NCBI RefSeq assembly: GCF_003385555.1
Contig: NZ_QOHR01000002.1
Location: 281,074 to 345,073 of the forward strand
Direction of reading: 5' to 3'
Source of the DNA: Rhodosalinus sediminis
Lineage (GTDB): Bacteria; Pseudomonadota; Alphaproteobacteria; Rhodobacterales; Rhodobacteraceae
Length of the DNA stretch: 64,000 nucleotides
A program made the position numbers and the translations under genes. The notes under the pieces were generated by a model. That model ran no database searches. It worked only from the letters and a program-made list of their open reading frames with translations, and had not been told where the DNA came from. Below are positions 43,509 through 57,015 of this stretch, in pieces. Positions within the stretch are counted from its first letter, which is position 1. Every line of letters starts with the position of its first letter.

Positions 43509-44399
43509 TCAGTCGGCGAGCGCGTCGGACCGGACGACGCCCTCTTGCGCCATCGCGTCGTGGACCGGCGCGGTGCGCCCGAAGATGCGGCGCGCGCGCT
43601 CGGGGCGGCCGACGAAGCCGGGCTCGCGGGCGTAGGCGAAGATCACCGAGTGGCGCTCGCGCGGGCCCTCGACCGGGGTGACGCGGTGCAGCGCGTTGCG
43701 CCCGAAGAACACCTGCAGATCGCCGGGCGTCACGTCGAGCGACTTCAGCGCGGAGTGATCGCCGTCGAGCACCGCCTGCACGCCCTCGAAGTTCTCGCCC
43801 TGCGGCCCGCGGATGTTCGGCACGTACTGAAAGACGCCGCCCGCCTCGGGCTTCCGGGTGCAGAGCGTGACGATGTAGTCGTTACTGTCGAAGTGCCACG
43901 GATGCTGGCGGCCCTCCTTCAGCACGTTGACCACGAGATCCGCGAGCGGGTCGGCGAATTCGTGGATCTCGGGCTCGTCCACCACCTGCCGGACGAACGC
44001 CTGAAAATCCGGGTCGCGGTAGATGCGCCGGATCATCGTCTCCTCGCCGATCAGGTCGCCGGCGACGAAGCCGTTGGTCCGGTCGTCGAAGCGGTTCTTC
44101 GGGTGGTCCTGCGGCAGCGCCGGGTCGCCGGCAGAGTTGTAGGGGTTCGTCTCGGTCGCGTTGATGTGCGCCGCGGGCGAGAGGCGCGCGGTCTCCGCCT
44201 CGAGGTCGGCGCGCATCTCGGGGCGGATGAAATCGGCGAGCACGACGCAGCCGTCCTCGCCGAGCTGCGCGCGGCAGCGCGCCACGAGGTCGCGCCCCTC
44301 CGGCGTGGCGAGGCGGTCGATGGGATAGGCGTCGAGGTCGATGATGCGGCCGAGCGGATGGGTCCGCCCGGGCGCCCCGGGCAGCGGTGTCGCGGTCAT
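43509..44399 (-). CDS. Fe(II)/2-oxoglutarate dioxygenase of the phytanoyl-CoA hydroxylase (PhyH) type
   Basis: A 296-aa cytosolic hydroxylase. The iron triad is complete: His169 and Asp171 (HPWHFDSND) and His238 (NALHRVTPV). Arg249 (GPRERHSVIFAY) can hold 2-oxoglutarate. The intact Asp means hydroxylation, not halogenation, since related halogenases have Gly or Ala there. Segments NRFDDRTNGFVAGDLIGEE and GGVFQYVPNIR recall uncharacterised amino acid hydroxylases related to BesD. ATG at 44399 with AGGA upstream. It diverges from the LysR gene at 44512 and is followed by the M24 gene, suggesting hydroxylation then hydrolysis of one compound. Confidence 0.85.
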   Translation of the reverse strand: MTATPLPGAPGRTHPLGRIIDLDAYPIDRLATPEGRDLVARCRAQLGEDGCVVLADFIRPEMRADLEAETARLSPAAHINATETNPYNSAGDPALPQDHPKNRFDDRTNGFVAGDLIGEETMIRRIYRDPDFQAFVRQVVDEPEIHEFADPLADLVVNVLKEGRQHPWHFDSNDYIVTLCTRKPEAGGVFQYVPNIRGPQGENFEGVQAVLDGDHSALKSLDVTPGDLQVFFGRNALHRVTPVEGPRERHSVIFAYAREPGFVGRPERARRIFGRTAPVHDAMAQEGVVRSDALAD

Positions 44400-44482
44400 G
44401 GGATGGGATCCTGTCGGTCGTGGTCTGTCGGACGCCGTCAGGGATAGGCGGCTCGAATCCATCTGTGAAACGAGTTATTCTC

Positions 44483-44490
44483 GATGCATC
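44483..44490. promoter_or_regulatory. Short palindrome in the divergent LysR/dioxygenase promoter region
   Basis: GATGCATC lies inside TTATTCTCGATGCATCTATT, an AT-rich patch between the divergent dioxygenase and lysR starts. LysR regulators commonly bind such intergenic dyads. Short and uncertain. Confidence 0.35.
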
Positions 44491-44511
44491 TATTGCGATG
44501 GCTCATCGGTG

Positions 44512-45366
44512 ATGACGAACGACCTGCTCCGCGCCTTCCTCGCCGTGGCCGAAAGCGGCGGCTTCAGCCCGGCCGCCGCGCTGCTGAACCGCACGCAGTC
44601 GGCCGTCAGCCTGCAGATCAAGCGGCTGGAGGCCGATCTAGGCGTGACGCTCTTCGCGCGCACCAGCCGGTCGGTCACGCTGACGGCGGAGGGCCGACGG
44701 CTGCTGCCCTACGCGCGGCGGCTGCTGACGCTCGCCGATCACGCCCGCGAAGAGGTCGCCCGCGACCGCGCGCCCGAGCGCATCCGCTTCGGCCTGCCCG
44801 GCGAGCAGGCGGAGACCTATCTGCCCGGTCTCCTGCCGCGGGCGCGCGCGGCGCAGCCGGGGCTTCAGATCGAGATCGTCTGCGACATCTCCTCCCGCCT
44901 CGTCGCGGCGTTCCAGGCGGGCGATCTGGACGTGATCCTCGCCGTGCGCCACGAGCCGACGCGCACCGGCCGTCCCCTCGGGCTCAAGCGGATGATCTGG
45001 GTCGCGCATCCCGACTTCGCCCCCGACCCGGCCGCGCCGCTGGCGCTCGCGCTCAATCCGGAGGGCTGCATCTTCCGCGCGCACGCCCTCGCCGCGCTCG
45101 GCCGCGCGGGGCGCGCGTGGCATGAACCTTACGTCAGCACCTCGCCCATCGGGCTCAATCAGCCGGTGAGCGCGGGCCTCGCCGCGACGGTCAAGACGCG
45201 CCCCAGCGTGCCCGCGGGCTGCGTCGAGGCGGGCGCGCGCCTCGGCCTGCCGCCGCTCGACGCGGTGCAGATCGACCTGCACGCCTCCCCGGCCCTCGTC
45301 AGCGAGGGCTTCGACTGGTTCGTGGAGGCCGTGGCCGAGGAAGTGCGCGCCGAGGGCGCCGCCTGA
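44512..45366 (+). CDS. LysR-family transcriptional regulator
   Basis: A 284-aa regulator: helix-turn-helix at about 5-60 (SGGFSPAAALLNRTQSAVSL) and effector domain from about 90. ATG at 44512 (MTNDLLRAF); a GTG three bases earlier is possible. It diverges from the dioxygenase-M24 unit, the classical LysR arrangement, so it is the likely activator of that unit. It converges with the glpR-like gene, with only four bases between the stops. Confidence 0.9.
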   Translation: MTNDLLRAFLAVAESGGFSPAAALLNRTQSAVSLQIKRLEADLGVTLFARTSRSVTLTAEGRRLLPYARRLLTLADHAREEVARDRAPERIRFGLPGEQAETYLPGLLPRARAAQPGLQIEIVCDISSRLVAAFQAGDLDVILAVRHEPTRTGRPLGLKRMIWVAHPDFAPDPAAPLALALNPEGCIFRAHALAALGRAGRAWHEPYVSTSPIGLNQPVSAGLAATVKTRPSVPAGCVEAGARLGLPPLDAVQIDLHASPALVSEGFDWFVEAVAEEVRAEGAA

Positions 45367-45370
45367 CGGA

Positions 45371-46165
45371 TCAGCCCGCGGCGCGCTCGCGCGGCTCGGC
45401 CTCCGGCGCGACGACATGCGCCTCGGTCCCCCAGTCGCGGCAGAGGCGCAGCACCTCTTCGGGGAGCGGCGCGCTGGTGAAGAAGCGGTCCACGTCGCGC
45501 AGCGAGCCCACGCGCACCGGCGCGCTGCGCTCGAACTTGGAGTGATCGGCCACGAGCCACGTCGCGCGGGCGCGGCGGATGATGCTCTGGCTGACGCCCA
45601 CCTCCTGAAAGTCGAAGTCCAGAAGCTCCCCGTCCTCCGCGATCGCCGAGCAGCCGATCACCGCCACGTCGAAGCGGAACTGCTCGAGCACGCTGGTGGT
45701 CAGCGTGCCGACGAGCCCGCCGTCGGAGCGGCGCAGGCGCCCGCCGGAGAGCACGATCTCGCATTCCCGGTTGGCGGCGAGGATGTTGGCGACGTTGATG
45801 TTGTTGGTCACCACCAGAAGCTCGCGGTGGCCGAGAAGATGCGCGGCGACCGCCTCGGTCGTGGTGCCGATGCCGAGAAAGAGCGTCGCGCCGTCCGGGA
45901 TCGCCACGCTACAGGCCTCGGCGATCGCGGCCTTCGCCGCCTCGTTGGTGTCGCGCCGGTCCTCGTAGCCGATGTTGGTCACGCTCGAGCGCAGCACCGC
46001 GCCGCCGTGCACGCGCTCCAACCAGCCGGAGTCGGCGAGCTCGCTCAGGTCGCGCCGGATGGTCTGCGCCGAGACGCCGAAGCGCGTCACCAGGTCCTCG
46101 ACCCGCACGCGGCCCTCGGCGCGCGCGATCTCGAGGATGTCCCGCTGCCGGAACGACTGCGACAT
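45371..46165 (-). CDS. glpR: DeoR-family regulator of glycerol genes
   Basis: A 264-aa repressor with a DeoR helix-turn-helix (EGRVRVEDLVTRFGVSAQTI then RRDLSELADSG, about 17-48) and a sugar-phosphate sensor domain (FLGIGTTTEAVAAHL, VVTNNINVANIL, SGGRLRRSDGG, VADHSKFERSA). It diverges from glpD across 358 bases, as GlpR does in many Proteobacteria; the inducer would be glycerol 3-phosphate. The name is from context and family. Confidence 0.87.
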   Translation of the reverse strand: MSQSFRQRDILEIARAEGRVRVEDLVTRFGVSAQTIRRDLSELADSGWLERVHGGAVLRSSVTNIGYEDRRDTNEAAKAAIAEACSVAIPDGATLFLGIGTTTEAVAAHLLGHRELLVVTNNINVANILAANRECEIVLSGGRLRRSDGGLVGTLTTSVLEQFRFDVAVIGCSAIAEDGELLDFDFQEVGVSQSIIRRARATWLVADHSKFERSAPVRVGSLRDVDRFFTSAPLPEEVLRLCRDWGTEAHVVAPEAEPRERAAG

Positions 46166-46523
46166 GGGTCTCGTCCTTTTCCTGCCTTCCCCGCACCCGC
46201 GGCGCGCGCCGGATGTATAGCATCCGCCGCGCGCGTGAGGCGAGCAGTTTCGCGCATGGGCGCGCGCGGGCGCGCATCGGCGGCGCGCATGACAGCGCGC
46301 TCAGCGGCGGTCGCGCACGGTCGCGCGGGTGCGAGCCCCGCGCCGCGGCACGGGAACCGGGCGCCCCGATATGCGTTTCCCTTTGTGTTTCTTCGGGAAT
46401 TTCTGCGGCGCAGGTCGTCCTTTCCAGCCAAACAAACAAAAACGCTCAAAACCGAAAAATCTGCGTTGACCAACATGCCGCGAATCTGTTTGTTTCCGCT
46501 ATCAGGGAAGAGGGAGGAGCACA
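46166..46523. other. glpR-glpD divergent control region
   Basis: No gene is seen. The glpD-proximal 100 bases are AT-richer than the surroundings and hold the inverted repeat described at 46430-46495. The rest is GC-rich with Arg/Ala-type shadow frames only. Confidence 0.6.
46430..46495. promoter_or_regulatory. Candidate GlpR operator pair upstream of glpD
   Basis: AAACAAACA (46430-46438) and its exact reverse complement TGTTTGTTT (46487-46495) are 48 bases apart, just before the glpD ribosome site (GGAGGAG at 46513). Between them lies TTGACC (46466-46471), a possible -35. Spacing suits a looped or two-site repressor. Confidence 0.45.
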
Positions 46524-48122
46524 GTGCCCGCTGTGACGCGCGACCGGGAACCGGCCGATCTTTTCGTGATCGGCGGCGGCATCAACGGCTGCGGCATCGC
46601 CCGCGATGCGGCCGGCCGGGGCCTTTCGGTGCGCCTCGCCGAGATGGGCGATCTGGCGCAGGCGACGTCGTCGTCCTCCACCAAGCTCTTCCACGGCGGT
46701 CTCCGCTACCTCGAGTATTTCGAGTTCCGCCTCGTGCGGGAGGCGCTGATCGAGCGCGAGGTGCTGCTCGAGGCGATGCCGCACATCGCCTGGCCGCTGC
46801 GCTTCGTGCTGCCCTACCACCCCGAGATGCGGTTCGAATCCGAGACGCCGACCTCGCGTCTCCTCAACCGCGTCATGCCGTGGATGAAGGGGCGACGGCC
46901 GGCGTGGCTGATCCGGCTGGGGCTCTTTCTCTATGACCATCTCGGCGGACGGAAGATCCTGCCGGGCACGCGGACGCTCGACCTGACGACGGCGCCCGAG
47001 GGCGCGCCGCTGAAGCCCGACTTCCGCCGCGCCTTCGAATACTCTGACTGCTGGATCGAGGACTCGCGCCTCGTGGTGCTGAACGCGCGCGACGCGGCGG
47101 CGCATGGCGCGGAGATCATGACGCGCACCCGCGTGGTCGAGGCGGCGCGCGAGGGCGACCTGTGGCGGATCGAGCTCGAGGACGTGGAGACCGGCGCGCG
47201 CTGGGCCACGCATGCGCGGATGCTCGTCAACGCGGGCGGGCCGTGGGTCGGGCAGGTGATCCGCGACGTCGCCCACATCCCGAGCCGCGAGGGCGTGCGC
47301 CTGGTGCGCGGCAGCCACATCGTGACGCGCAAGCTCTTCGAGCACGACAAGGCCTATTTCTTTCAGGGAACCGACGGGCGGATCATCTTCGCCATTCCCT
47401 ATGAGCGCGATTTCACCCTGATCGGCACCACCGACGCCGATCACCCCGACCCCGCCGAGCCGGTGGTCTGCACCGAGGAGGAGCAGGACTACCTCCTCGA
47501 CTTCGCCTCGCAGTATTTCGCCCGCCCCGTCACCCGGGAGGACGTCGTCTGGACCTACGCGGGCGTGCGGCCGCTCTACGACGACGGGGCGAAATCGGCG
47601 ACGGCGGCGACGCGCGACTACGTGCTCAGCCTCGACGAAGCGGAGGGCGCGCCGCTCCTGAACGTCTTCGGCGGCAAGATCACCACCTACCGCCGTCTCG
47701 CCGAGGCCGCGCTGGAGAAGATCGGGCGTCACTTCCCGAAGGCCGGCGCGCCCTGGACCGCGCGGGCGCCGCTGCCGGGGGGCGACTTCCCGGTGGACGG
47801 GGTGGAGGCGCTGATCTCCGATCTCGCGGCGGCCTACCCTGCCCTCGCGCCGGAGGAGGCGCGGCGGCTGGTGCGCGCCTACGGCACCGAGGCGCGCCGC
47901 CTCATGGACGCCGCCGGCGGGCCGGGGCGCAGCTTCGGCGGCGGGCTGACCGAGGCAGAGCTCGGCTGGCTCATGCGCCACGAATACGCGCGGACGGCGG
48001 AGGACGTCGTCTGGAGAAGAACGAAACTCGGGCTCCGGCTCACCGCGGCGGAGGTCGCCGAGATCGACGCCTGGATGGCCGAGCAGCGCCGCGAGAGGGA
48101 CGACGCCCGCGCGGCGGAATAG
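46524..48122 (+). CDS. glpD: Glycerol-3-phosphate dehydrogenase (FAD), aerobic
   Basis: A 532-aa membrane-associated flavoenzyme that oxidises glycerol 3-phosphate to dihydroxyacetone phosphate and passes electrons to quinone. The FAD motif VIGGGINGCGIARDAAGRGL begins at about residue 15, followed by SSSSTKLFHGGLRYLE and the C-terminal domain. Start is GTG at 46524 with GGAGGAG upstream. It heads a long operon with the glycerol importer genes, 13 bases apart. Confidence 0.95.
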   Translation: MPAVTRDREPADLFVIGGGINGCGIARDAAGRGLSVRLAEMGDLAQATSSSSTKLFHGGLRYLEYFEFRLVREALIEREVLLEAMPHIAWPLRFVLPYHPEMRFESETPTSRLLNRVMPWMKGRRPAWLIRLGLFLYDHLGGRKILPGTRTLDLTTAPEGAPLKPDFRRAFEYSDCWIEDSRLVVLNARDAAAHGAEIMTRTRVVEAAREGDLWRIELEDVETGARWATHARMLVNAGGPWVGQVIRDVAHIPSREGVRLVRGSHIVTRKLFEHDKAYFFQGTDGRIIFAIPYERDFTLIGTTDADHPDPAEPVVCTEEEQDYLLDFASQYFARPVTREDVVWTYAGVRPLYDDGAKSATAATRDYVLSLDEAEGAPLLNVFGGKITTYRRLAEAALEKIGRHFPKAGAPWTARAPLPGGDFPVDGVEALISDLAAAYPALAPEEARRLVRAYGTEARRLMDAAGGPGRSFGGGLTEAELGWLMRHEYARTAEDVVWRRTKLGLRLTAAEVAEIDAWMAEQRRERDDARAAE

Positions 48123-48135
48123 GGAGGAGAGCGCG

Positions 48136-49224
48136 ATGACGCTTGTGCTCGACGGCGTGGCCAAGACCGTCCGCGGGGCGGTGCATATCCATCCGACGGA
48201 GCTGACGCTCGAGAAGGGCACGATGAACGTGCTGCTCGGGCCGACGCTCTCTGGGAAGACCTCGCTGATGCGGCTGATGGCCGGCCTCGACCAGCCGACC
48301 GAGGGGCGCGTCCTCTGGGAGGGGCGGGACGTGACCGGCGTGCCGGTGCAGGAGCGCCAGGTGGCGATGGTCTATCAGCAGTTCATCAACTACCCCACGC
48401 TCACCGTCTACGAGAACATCGCCTCGCCCCTGCGCCTGCAGCGCCGCCCGGCCGACGAGATCGACCGCCGCGTGCGCGAGACGGCGGAGCTGATGAAGCT
48501 CGCGCCGATGCTCGACCGCCGGCCGCTGGAGCTGTCGGGCGGGCAGCAGCAGCGCTGCGCGCTGGCCCGCGCGCTGGTGAAGGACGCGGGCCTCGTGCTC
48601 CTCGACGAGCCGCTGGCGAACCTCGATTACAAGCTGCGCGAGGAGTTGCGCGTCGAGATCCCGCGCATCTTCCGCGAGTCGGGCGCGATCTTCGTCTACG
48701 CCACGACCGAGCCGGAGGAGGCGCTCCTTCTGGGCGGCAACACCGCGGCGCTCTCGGAAGGGCGGGTCGCGCAGTTCGGCCCCACGGCAGAGGTCTATCG
48801 CCGCCCGGTGGACGCGACGACCGCGCGCGTCTTTTCCGACCCGCCGATGAACTTCCTGCCGATCTCCAAGACCGGCCACCGGCTGATGTTCGGCGACGGC
48901 CAGAGCGCGCAGGCCACGGGCCACCTCGCCGAGCTTTCGGACGGCCGCTACGTCGCGGGCTTCCGGCCCAACCATCTCGAGGCGGAGCGCCACGTCGAGG
49001 ACGCGATGCACTTCACCGCGACGTTGAGCGTGACCGAGATCACCGGCTCCGAGACCTTTTTGCACCTCGACCACCACGGCGAGCGCTGGGTGGGGCTCAT
49101 TCACGGCGTGCACGACCTGACGCAGGGGGCCGAGATCGACGTCTGGCTCGACCCGGCGCATGTCTACGTCTTCGGCGAGGACGGGCGCCTCGCGGCGGCG
49201 GCGGCCTACGCGGACGCGGCCTGA
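48136..49224 (+). CDS. glpS: Glycerol ABC transporter ATP-binding protein GlpS
   Basis: A 362-aa ATPase of the GlpSTPQV-type glycerol importer known from rhizobia. Walker A GPTLSGKTS (35-43), signature LSGGQQQR (133-140) and Walker B LVLLDEPL with Glu158 are intact. The H-loop is not: where YVTHD is expected there is YATTE, so the switch His is Thr191. The C-terminal 120 residues form an OB/TOBE-like domain. It pairs with the next gene, whose defect is complementary. GGAGG precedes the ATG. Confidence 0.92.
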   Translation: MTLVLDGVAKTVRGAVHIHPTELTLEKGTMNVLLGPTLSGKTSLMRLMAGLDQPTEGRVLWEGRDVTGVPVQERQVAMVYQQFINYPTLTVYENIASPLRLQRRPADEIDRRVRETAELMKLAPMLDRRPLELSGGQQQRCALARALVKDAGLVLLDEPLANLDYKLREELRVEIPRIFRESGAIFVYATTEPEEALLLGGNTAALSEGRVAQFGPTAEVYRRPVDATTARVFSDPPMNFLPISKTGHRLMFGDGQSAQATGHLAELSDGRYVAGFRPNHLEAERHVEDAMHFTATLSVTEITGSETFLHLDHHGERWVGLIHGVHDLTQGAEIDVWLDPAHVYVFGEDGRLAAAAAYADAA

Positions 49225-49240
49225 GGGGGAGGAGAGAGAC

Positions 49241-50316
49241 ATGGCGCGCATCACGCTCGACAACCTCGCGCATTCCTACAAGCCCGACCCAAAGGGCGAG
49301 GAGGACTGGGCGCTCAAGCAGCTCGATCACGTCTGGGCCGACGGGGAGGCCTACGCGCTGCTCGGCGCCTCGGGCTGCGGCAAGTCCACGCTGCTCAACA
49401 TCATCTCGGGGCTTTTGCAGCCCTCGCGGGGGCGCATCCTCTTCGACGACAAGGACGTGACCCACGCCGCCACCGCCGAGCGCAACATCGCGCAGGTGTT
49501 CCAGTTCCCGGTCGTCTACGACACCATGAGCGTGCGCGACAATCTGGCCTTCCCGCTCCGCAATCGCGGCGCCTCGGCGGGCTACGTCGCCGAGCGGGTG
49601 CAGACGATCGCGGCGATGATCGGCATGGAGGCCGAACTCGACCGCAAGGCGCGGGGGTTGACCGCCGACGCCAAGCAGAAGATCAGCCTCGGCCGCGGCA
49701 TGGTGCGCGAGGACGTCAATGCGCTCCTCTTCGACGAGCCGCTGACGGTGATCGACCCGCACATGAAATGGGAGCTGCGGACCCAGCTCAAGGCGCTGCA
49801 CCGCGACTTCGGGCACACGATGATCTACGTCACCCACGACCAGACCGAGGCGCTGACCTTCGCCGACAAGGTGGTGGTCATGCACGACGGCCGCGTGGTG
49901 CAGATCGGCACCCCCGAGGAGCTCTTCGAGCGCCCGGCGCATACCTTCGTGGGCTACTTCATCGGCTCGCCGGGCATGAATCTGCTGCCCGCGAACGTCA
50001 CGGGCGCGACGGCGGTGACCAACGGCGCCGAGATCGCGCTCGACCGCGCCTACGACGGGCTGTCCGGCAAGGTCGAGATCGGCGTGCGCCCCGAGTTCGT
50101 GCGCCTCTCCGATAGCGAGGGGCTGCCGGTGCGCATCCGCCGGGTCGAGGACGTGGGCCGCCACAAGATCGTGCGCGCCGAGTTCTTCGGCCACGACATC
50201 AACATCGTCGCCGGCGAGGACGAGGAGATCGGGCCCGACAAGACCCGCGTCACCTTCGACGCCGCGCACGTCAACGTCTACGCCGACGACTGGCGCGTCG
50301 AAGGGAGGGCCGCGTG

Positions 50317-50317
<1 letters not shown>
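49241..50317 (+). CDS. glpT: Glycerol ABC transporter ATP-binding protein GlpT
   Basis: A 358-aa second ATPase of the importer. Walker A GASGCGKST (42-50), Walker B LLFDEPLTVID with Glu166 and the H-loop His199 (YVTHDQTEAL) are intact. The signature is degenerate: LSGGQ is LTADA (140-144). ATG at 49241 follows GGGGGAGGAG. The stop overlaps the start of glpP (TGATG). Name from the rhizobial glycerol system; unrelated to the E. coli antiporter GlpT. Confidence 0.92.
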
Positions 50318-51186
<869 letters not shown>

Positions 51187-51187
51187 G

Positions 51188-52054
51188 ATGGCAGAGGCGA
51201 CCGCGACCCGCATTCCCGAAAACCTCACCGCCGGCGGCCGCCGCAAGCGCGTGCGCGTCAACGGCTCGGCGGTGGTGATGACGGCCTACCTCGTCTTCCT
51301 CATGCTGCCGATCTACTGGCTCCTGAACATGAGCCTGAAGACGAACACCGAGATCCTGAGCACCTTCTCGCTCTGGCCGCAGAACCCGACGCTCGCCAAC
51401 TACGCGACGATCCTGACGGACCCCTCGTGGTACATGGGCTACGTCAACTCGCTGATCTACGTCGGGCTGAACACGGTGATCTCGGTGACGGTGGCGCTGC
51501 CGGCGGCCTACGCCTTCAGCCGCTACAGCTTCCTCGGGGACAAGCACCTGTTCTTCTGGCTGCTGACGAACCGCATGGCGCCGCCGGCGGTCTTCGCCCT
51601 GCCCTTCTTCCAGCTCTACAGCTCCGTCGGGCTCTTCGACACGCATATCGCCGTGGCGCTGGCGCACTGCCTGTTCAACGTGCCGCTCGCGGTCTGGATC
51701 CTCGAGGGCTTCATGCGCGGCGTGCCCCGCGAGATCGACGAGACGGCCTACATCGACGGCTACTCCTTCCCACGCTTCTTCGTGAAGATCTTCATGCCGC
51801 TGATCGCCTCGGGCATCGGGGTCGCCGCCTTCTTCTGCTTCATGTTCTCCTGGGTCGAGCTCCTGCTGTCGCGGACGCTGACGAGCGTGGAAGCCAAGCC
51901 CATCGCCGCGACCATGACGCGCACCGTCTCGGCCTCGGGCCTCGACTGGGGCGTGCTCGCCGCGGCCGGCGTGCTGACCATCGTGCCCGGCGCGCTCGTG
52001 ATCTGGTTCGTGCGCAACTACATCGCCAAGGGCTTTGCCCTGGGCCGCGTGTGA
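51188..52054 (+). CDS. glpQ: Glycerol ABC transporter permease GlpQ
   Basis: A 288-aa inner-membrane permease of the carbohydrate-uptake CUT1 style, starting helix VMTAYLVFLMLPIYWLLNMS after a cytosolic leader. EAA loop DETAYIDGYSFPRFFVKIFM. Partner of glpP. Not related to the glycerophosphodiesterase also called GlpQ. It is followed 11 bases later by the small DUF2160 gene. Confidence 0.92.
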   Translation: MAEATATRIPENLTAGGRRKRVRVNGSAVVMTAYLVFLMLPIYWLLNMSLKTNTEILSTFSLWPQNPTLANYATILTDPSWYMGYVNSLIYVGLNTVISVTVALPAAYAFSRYSFLGDKHLFFWLLTNRMAPPAVFALPFFQLYSSVGLFDTHIAVALAHCLFNVPLAVWILEGFMRGVPREIDETAYIDGYSFPRFFVKIFMPLIASGIGVAAFFCFMFSWVELLLSRTLTSVEAKPIAATMTRTVSASGLDWGVLAAAGVLTIVPGALVIWFVRNYIAKGFALGRV

Positions 52055-52065
52055 GGGAGGAGCCG

Positions 52066-52470
52066 ATGACCGCGACCCGCAAGATCGATCTCGCCTTCCT
52101 CGGCGTCGGCGCGCTCTGGCTCGCCGTGCTCGGCTGGCTCGTGGCGATCACGCCGCGCGAGGACGGGGCGCTCGCCGTGACGCAGTCGCTCACCCCCGGC
52201 GGCTGGATGGCCTGGACGCTGCCGACGGCGCTCTTCTTCATGACCATCACGGGACTGCTGATCGTCTTCAGCTATCTCGCGCTGCGCTTTCCCGAGCGCC
52301 CGCGCATGGGCGTCCTGCGCTTCGAGACGACGCGCGGCGACCGGCTCTTCGTGACGCTTCTCGGCTCGGCCTTCATCAACCTGGCCTGGCTCGGGCTGGT
52401 GGGCGCCAACCAGCCCTACGCGCTCATCCTCTGCCTGCTCTACGCCGCGGCGATCTTCCGCTGGGCGTGA
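52066..52470 (+). CDS. DUF2160-type small membrane protein of the glycerol importer operon
   Basis: A 134-aa protein with about four helices (for example LAFLGVGALWLAVLGWLVAI and ALFFMTITGLLIVFSYLALR). The family is found only inside this type of glycerol importer operon, where it is a predicted accessory membrane protein (glpU position). ATG at 52066 with GGAGGAG upstream. It probably helps assembly or regulation of the transporter; no motif shows how. Confidence 0.85.
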   Translation: MTATRKIDLAFLGVGALWLAVLGWLVAITPREDGALAVTQSLTPGGWMAWTLPTALFFMTITGLLIVFSYLALRFPERPRMGVLRFETTRGDRLFVTLLGSAFINLAWLGLVGANQPYALILCLLYAAAIFRWA

Positions 52471-52537
52471 GCTGCAGCCCGCCGCCGGGAGGGGCGGCGA
52501 TTCACGACCGACGTCAACCAAGGGAGGACCCCAGACG

Positions 52538-54244
<1,707 letters not shown>

Positions 54245-54252
54245 CCCGACCC

Positions 54253-54279
54253 GCGCCGGGGCCTTCGCGGCCCCGGCGC
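54253..54279 (+). terminator. Terminator between glpV and glpK
   Basis: GCGCCGGGGCC (54253-54263) pairs perfectly with GGCCCCGGCGC (54269-54279), five-base TTCGC loop, followed by a T-rich tract (TTGCATTTT). It should lower glpK expression relative to the importer or give glpK its own promoter. Confidence 0.75.
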
Positions 54280-54320
54280 TCCCTTGCATTTTCCCACACA
54301 AAACGAGCAGGACGGGCGCG

Positions 54321-55828
<1,508 letters not shown>

Positions 55829-55832
<4 letters not shown>

Positions 55833-56974
55833 CGATCCCGCCCTTCGGCCTGACGCTTCCGGGCGAGATCCGCTTCGGCCGCGGCGCCGCCGCCGAGGCC
55901 GCCGACCGGATCGCGGCGATGGGCGCGCGGGTGCTGCTCGTGCACGGCGCCGACGCGGGGCGGGCGGAATGGCTGGCCACGGCGCTGGCCGCGCGGGGGG
56001 TGCTCGCGGCCTGCGTCGCCTGCCCGGGGGAGCCCGACCTGCCCACGCTCGAGGCCGCGCTCGACGAGGCGCGGGCGGCCGCGCCGGACGCGGTGGCGGC
56101 GCTCGGCGGGGGCGCGACGCTCGACCTCGGCAAGGCGCTCGCGGCGCTCCTGCCCTCGCCCACGCCCGCGCGCGTGCATCTCGAAGTCGTCGGCGAGGGC
56201 CGACCGCTCACCGCCGATCCGCTGCCGCTTGCCGCGCTGCCCACCACCGCCGGGACGGGCGCGGAGGCGACGCGCAACGCGGTGATCGGCGTGCCCGAAG
56301 CGCGGCGCAAGGTGAGCCTGCGCGACGCGCGGATGCTGCCCGACCTCGCGCTGATCGACCCGGCGCTGATGGACGGCGCACCGCGCGGCGTGACGCTCGC
56401 CTCCGGCCTCGACGCGGTGACGCAGGTGATCGAGCCGTGGCTCTCGACCCGCGCCAACCCGATGACGGACGCGCTCTGCCGCCCGGCGATCCCGCGCGGC
56501 CTCGCCGCGCTCGCCCGGCTGGCGGAGGGCGAAGACGCGGGCGCCCGCGACGACATGGCGCTCGTCGCGCTGACGGGGGGCGTCGCGCTCGCCAACGCGG
56601 GGCTCGGCGCGGTGCACGGCCTCGCCGGGCCCTTGGGCGGGCATGCGCCGGGCGCCGCGCACGGTGCGATCTGCGCCGCCCTGCTGCCGCATGTGCTGGC
56701 CGCGAACGCGGCGGCGCCGGACCTCTCACCGGAGACGGCGGCGCGGCTCGAGACGCTGCGCGCCATGCTGCGCGAGACGCTGGGCGTGGCGGACTGGGCC
56801 GCGCTCGCCGAGTGGACGCGGGCGGCGGGGCTGCCGGGGCTCGACGCGCTCGGCCTCGACCCGGCGGAGGCGCCGGCGGTGGCGGAGGCCGCGCACGCCG
56901 CCTCCTCGATGCGGGGCAATCCCGCGGCGCTCGGACAGGACACGCTGGAACGCATTCTCGACGCCGCGCGCTGA
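55829..56974 (+). CDS. Iron-type (group III) alcohol dehydrogenase homologue with an altered metal site
   Basis: A 381-aa enzyme of the iron-containing alcohol dehydrogenase / glycerol dehydrogenase / maleylacetate reductase family. The cofactor motif [11 protein letters not shown] (93-103) and [16 protein letters not shown] are intact. Of the metal ligands, Asp195, His263 and His278 are present, but the second ligand His is Gln199 ([10 protein letters not shown]). Some Rhodobacteraceae relatives share this change, as I recall. ATGA overlap with glpK suggests a role with glycerol, for instance its oxidation to dihydroxyacetone or oxidation of a related diol. Activity is uncertain. Confidence 0.85.
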
Positions 56975-57015
56975 CGTCCCGAAGCACCGCGGCGGGGCAT
57001 AAAAACGCAGCGCGA

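Noticed and set aside
43509..44399. Ectoine hydroxylase EctD or a BesD-type halogenase
   Set aside because: EctD signatures are not seen, and the iron-binding Asp171 is present, which argues against halogenase chemistry.
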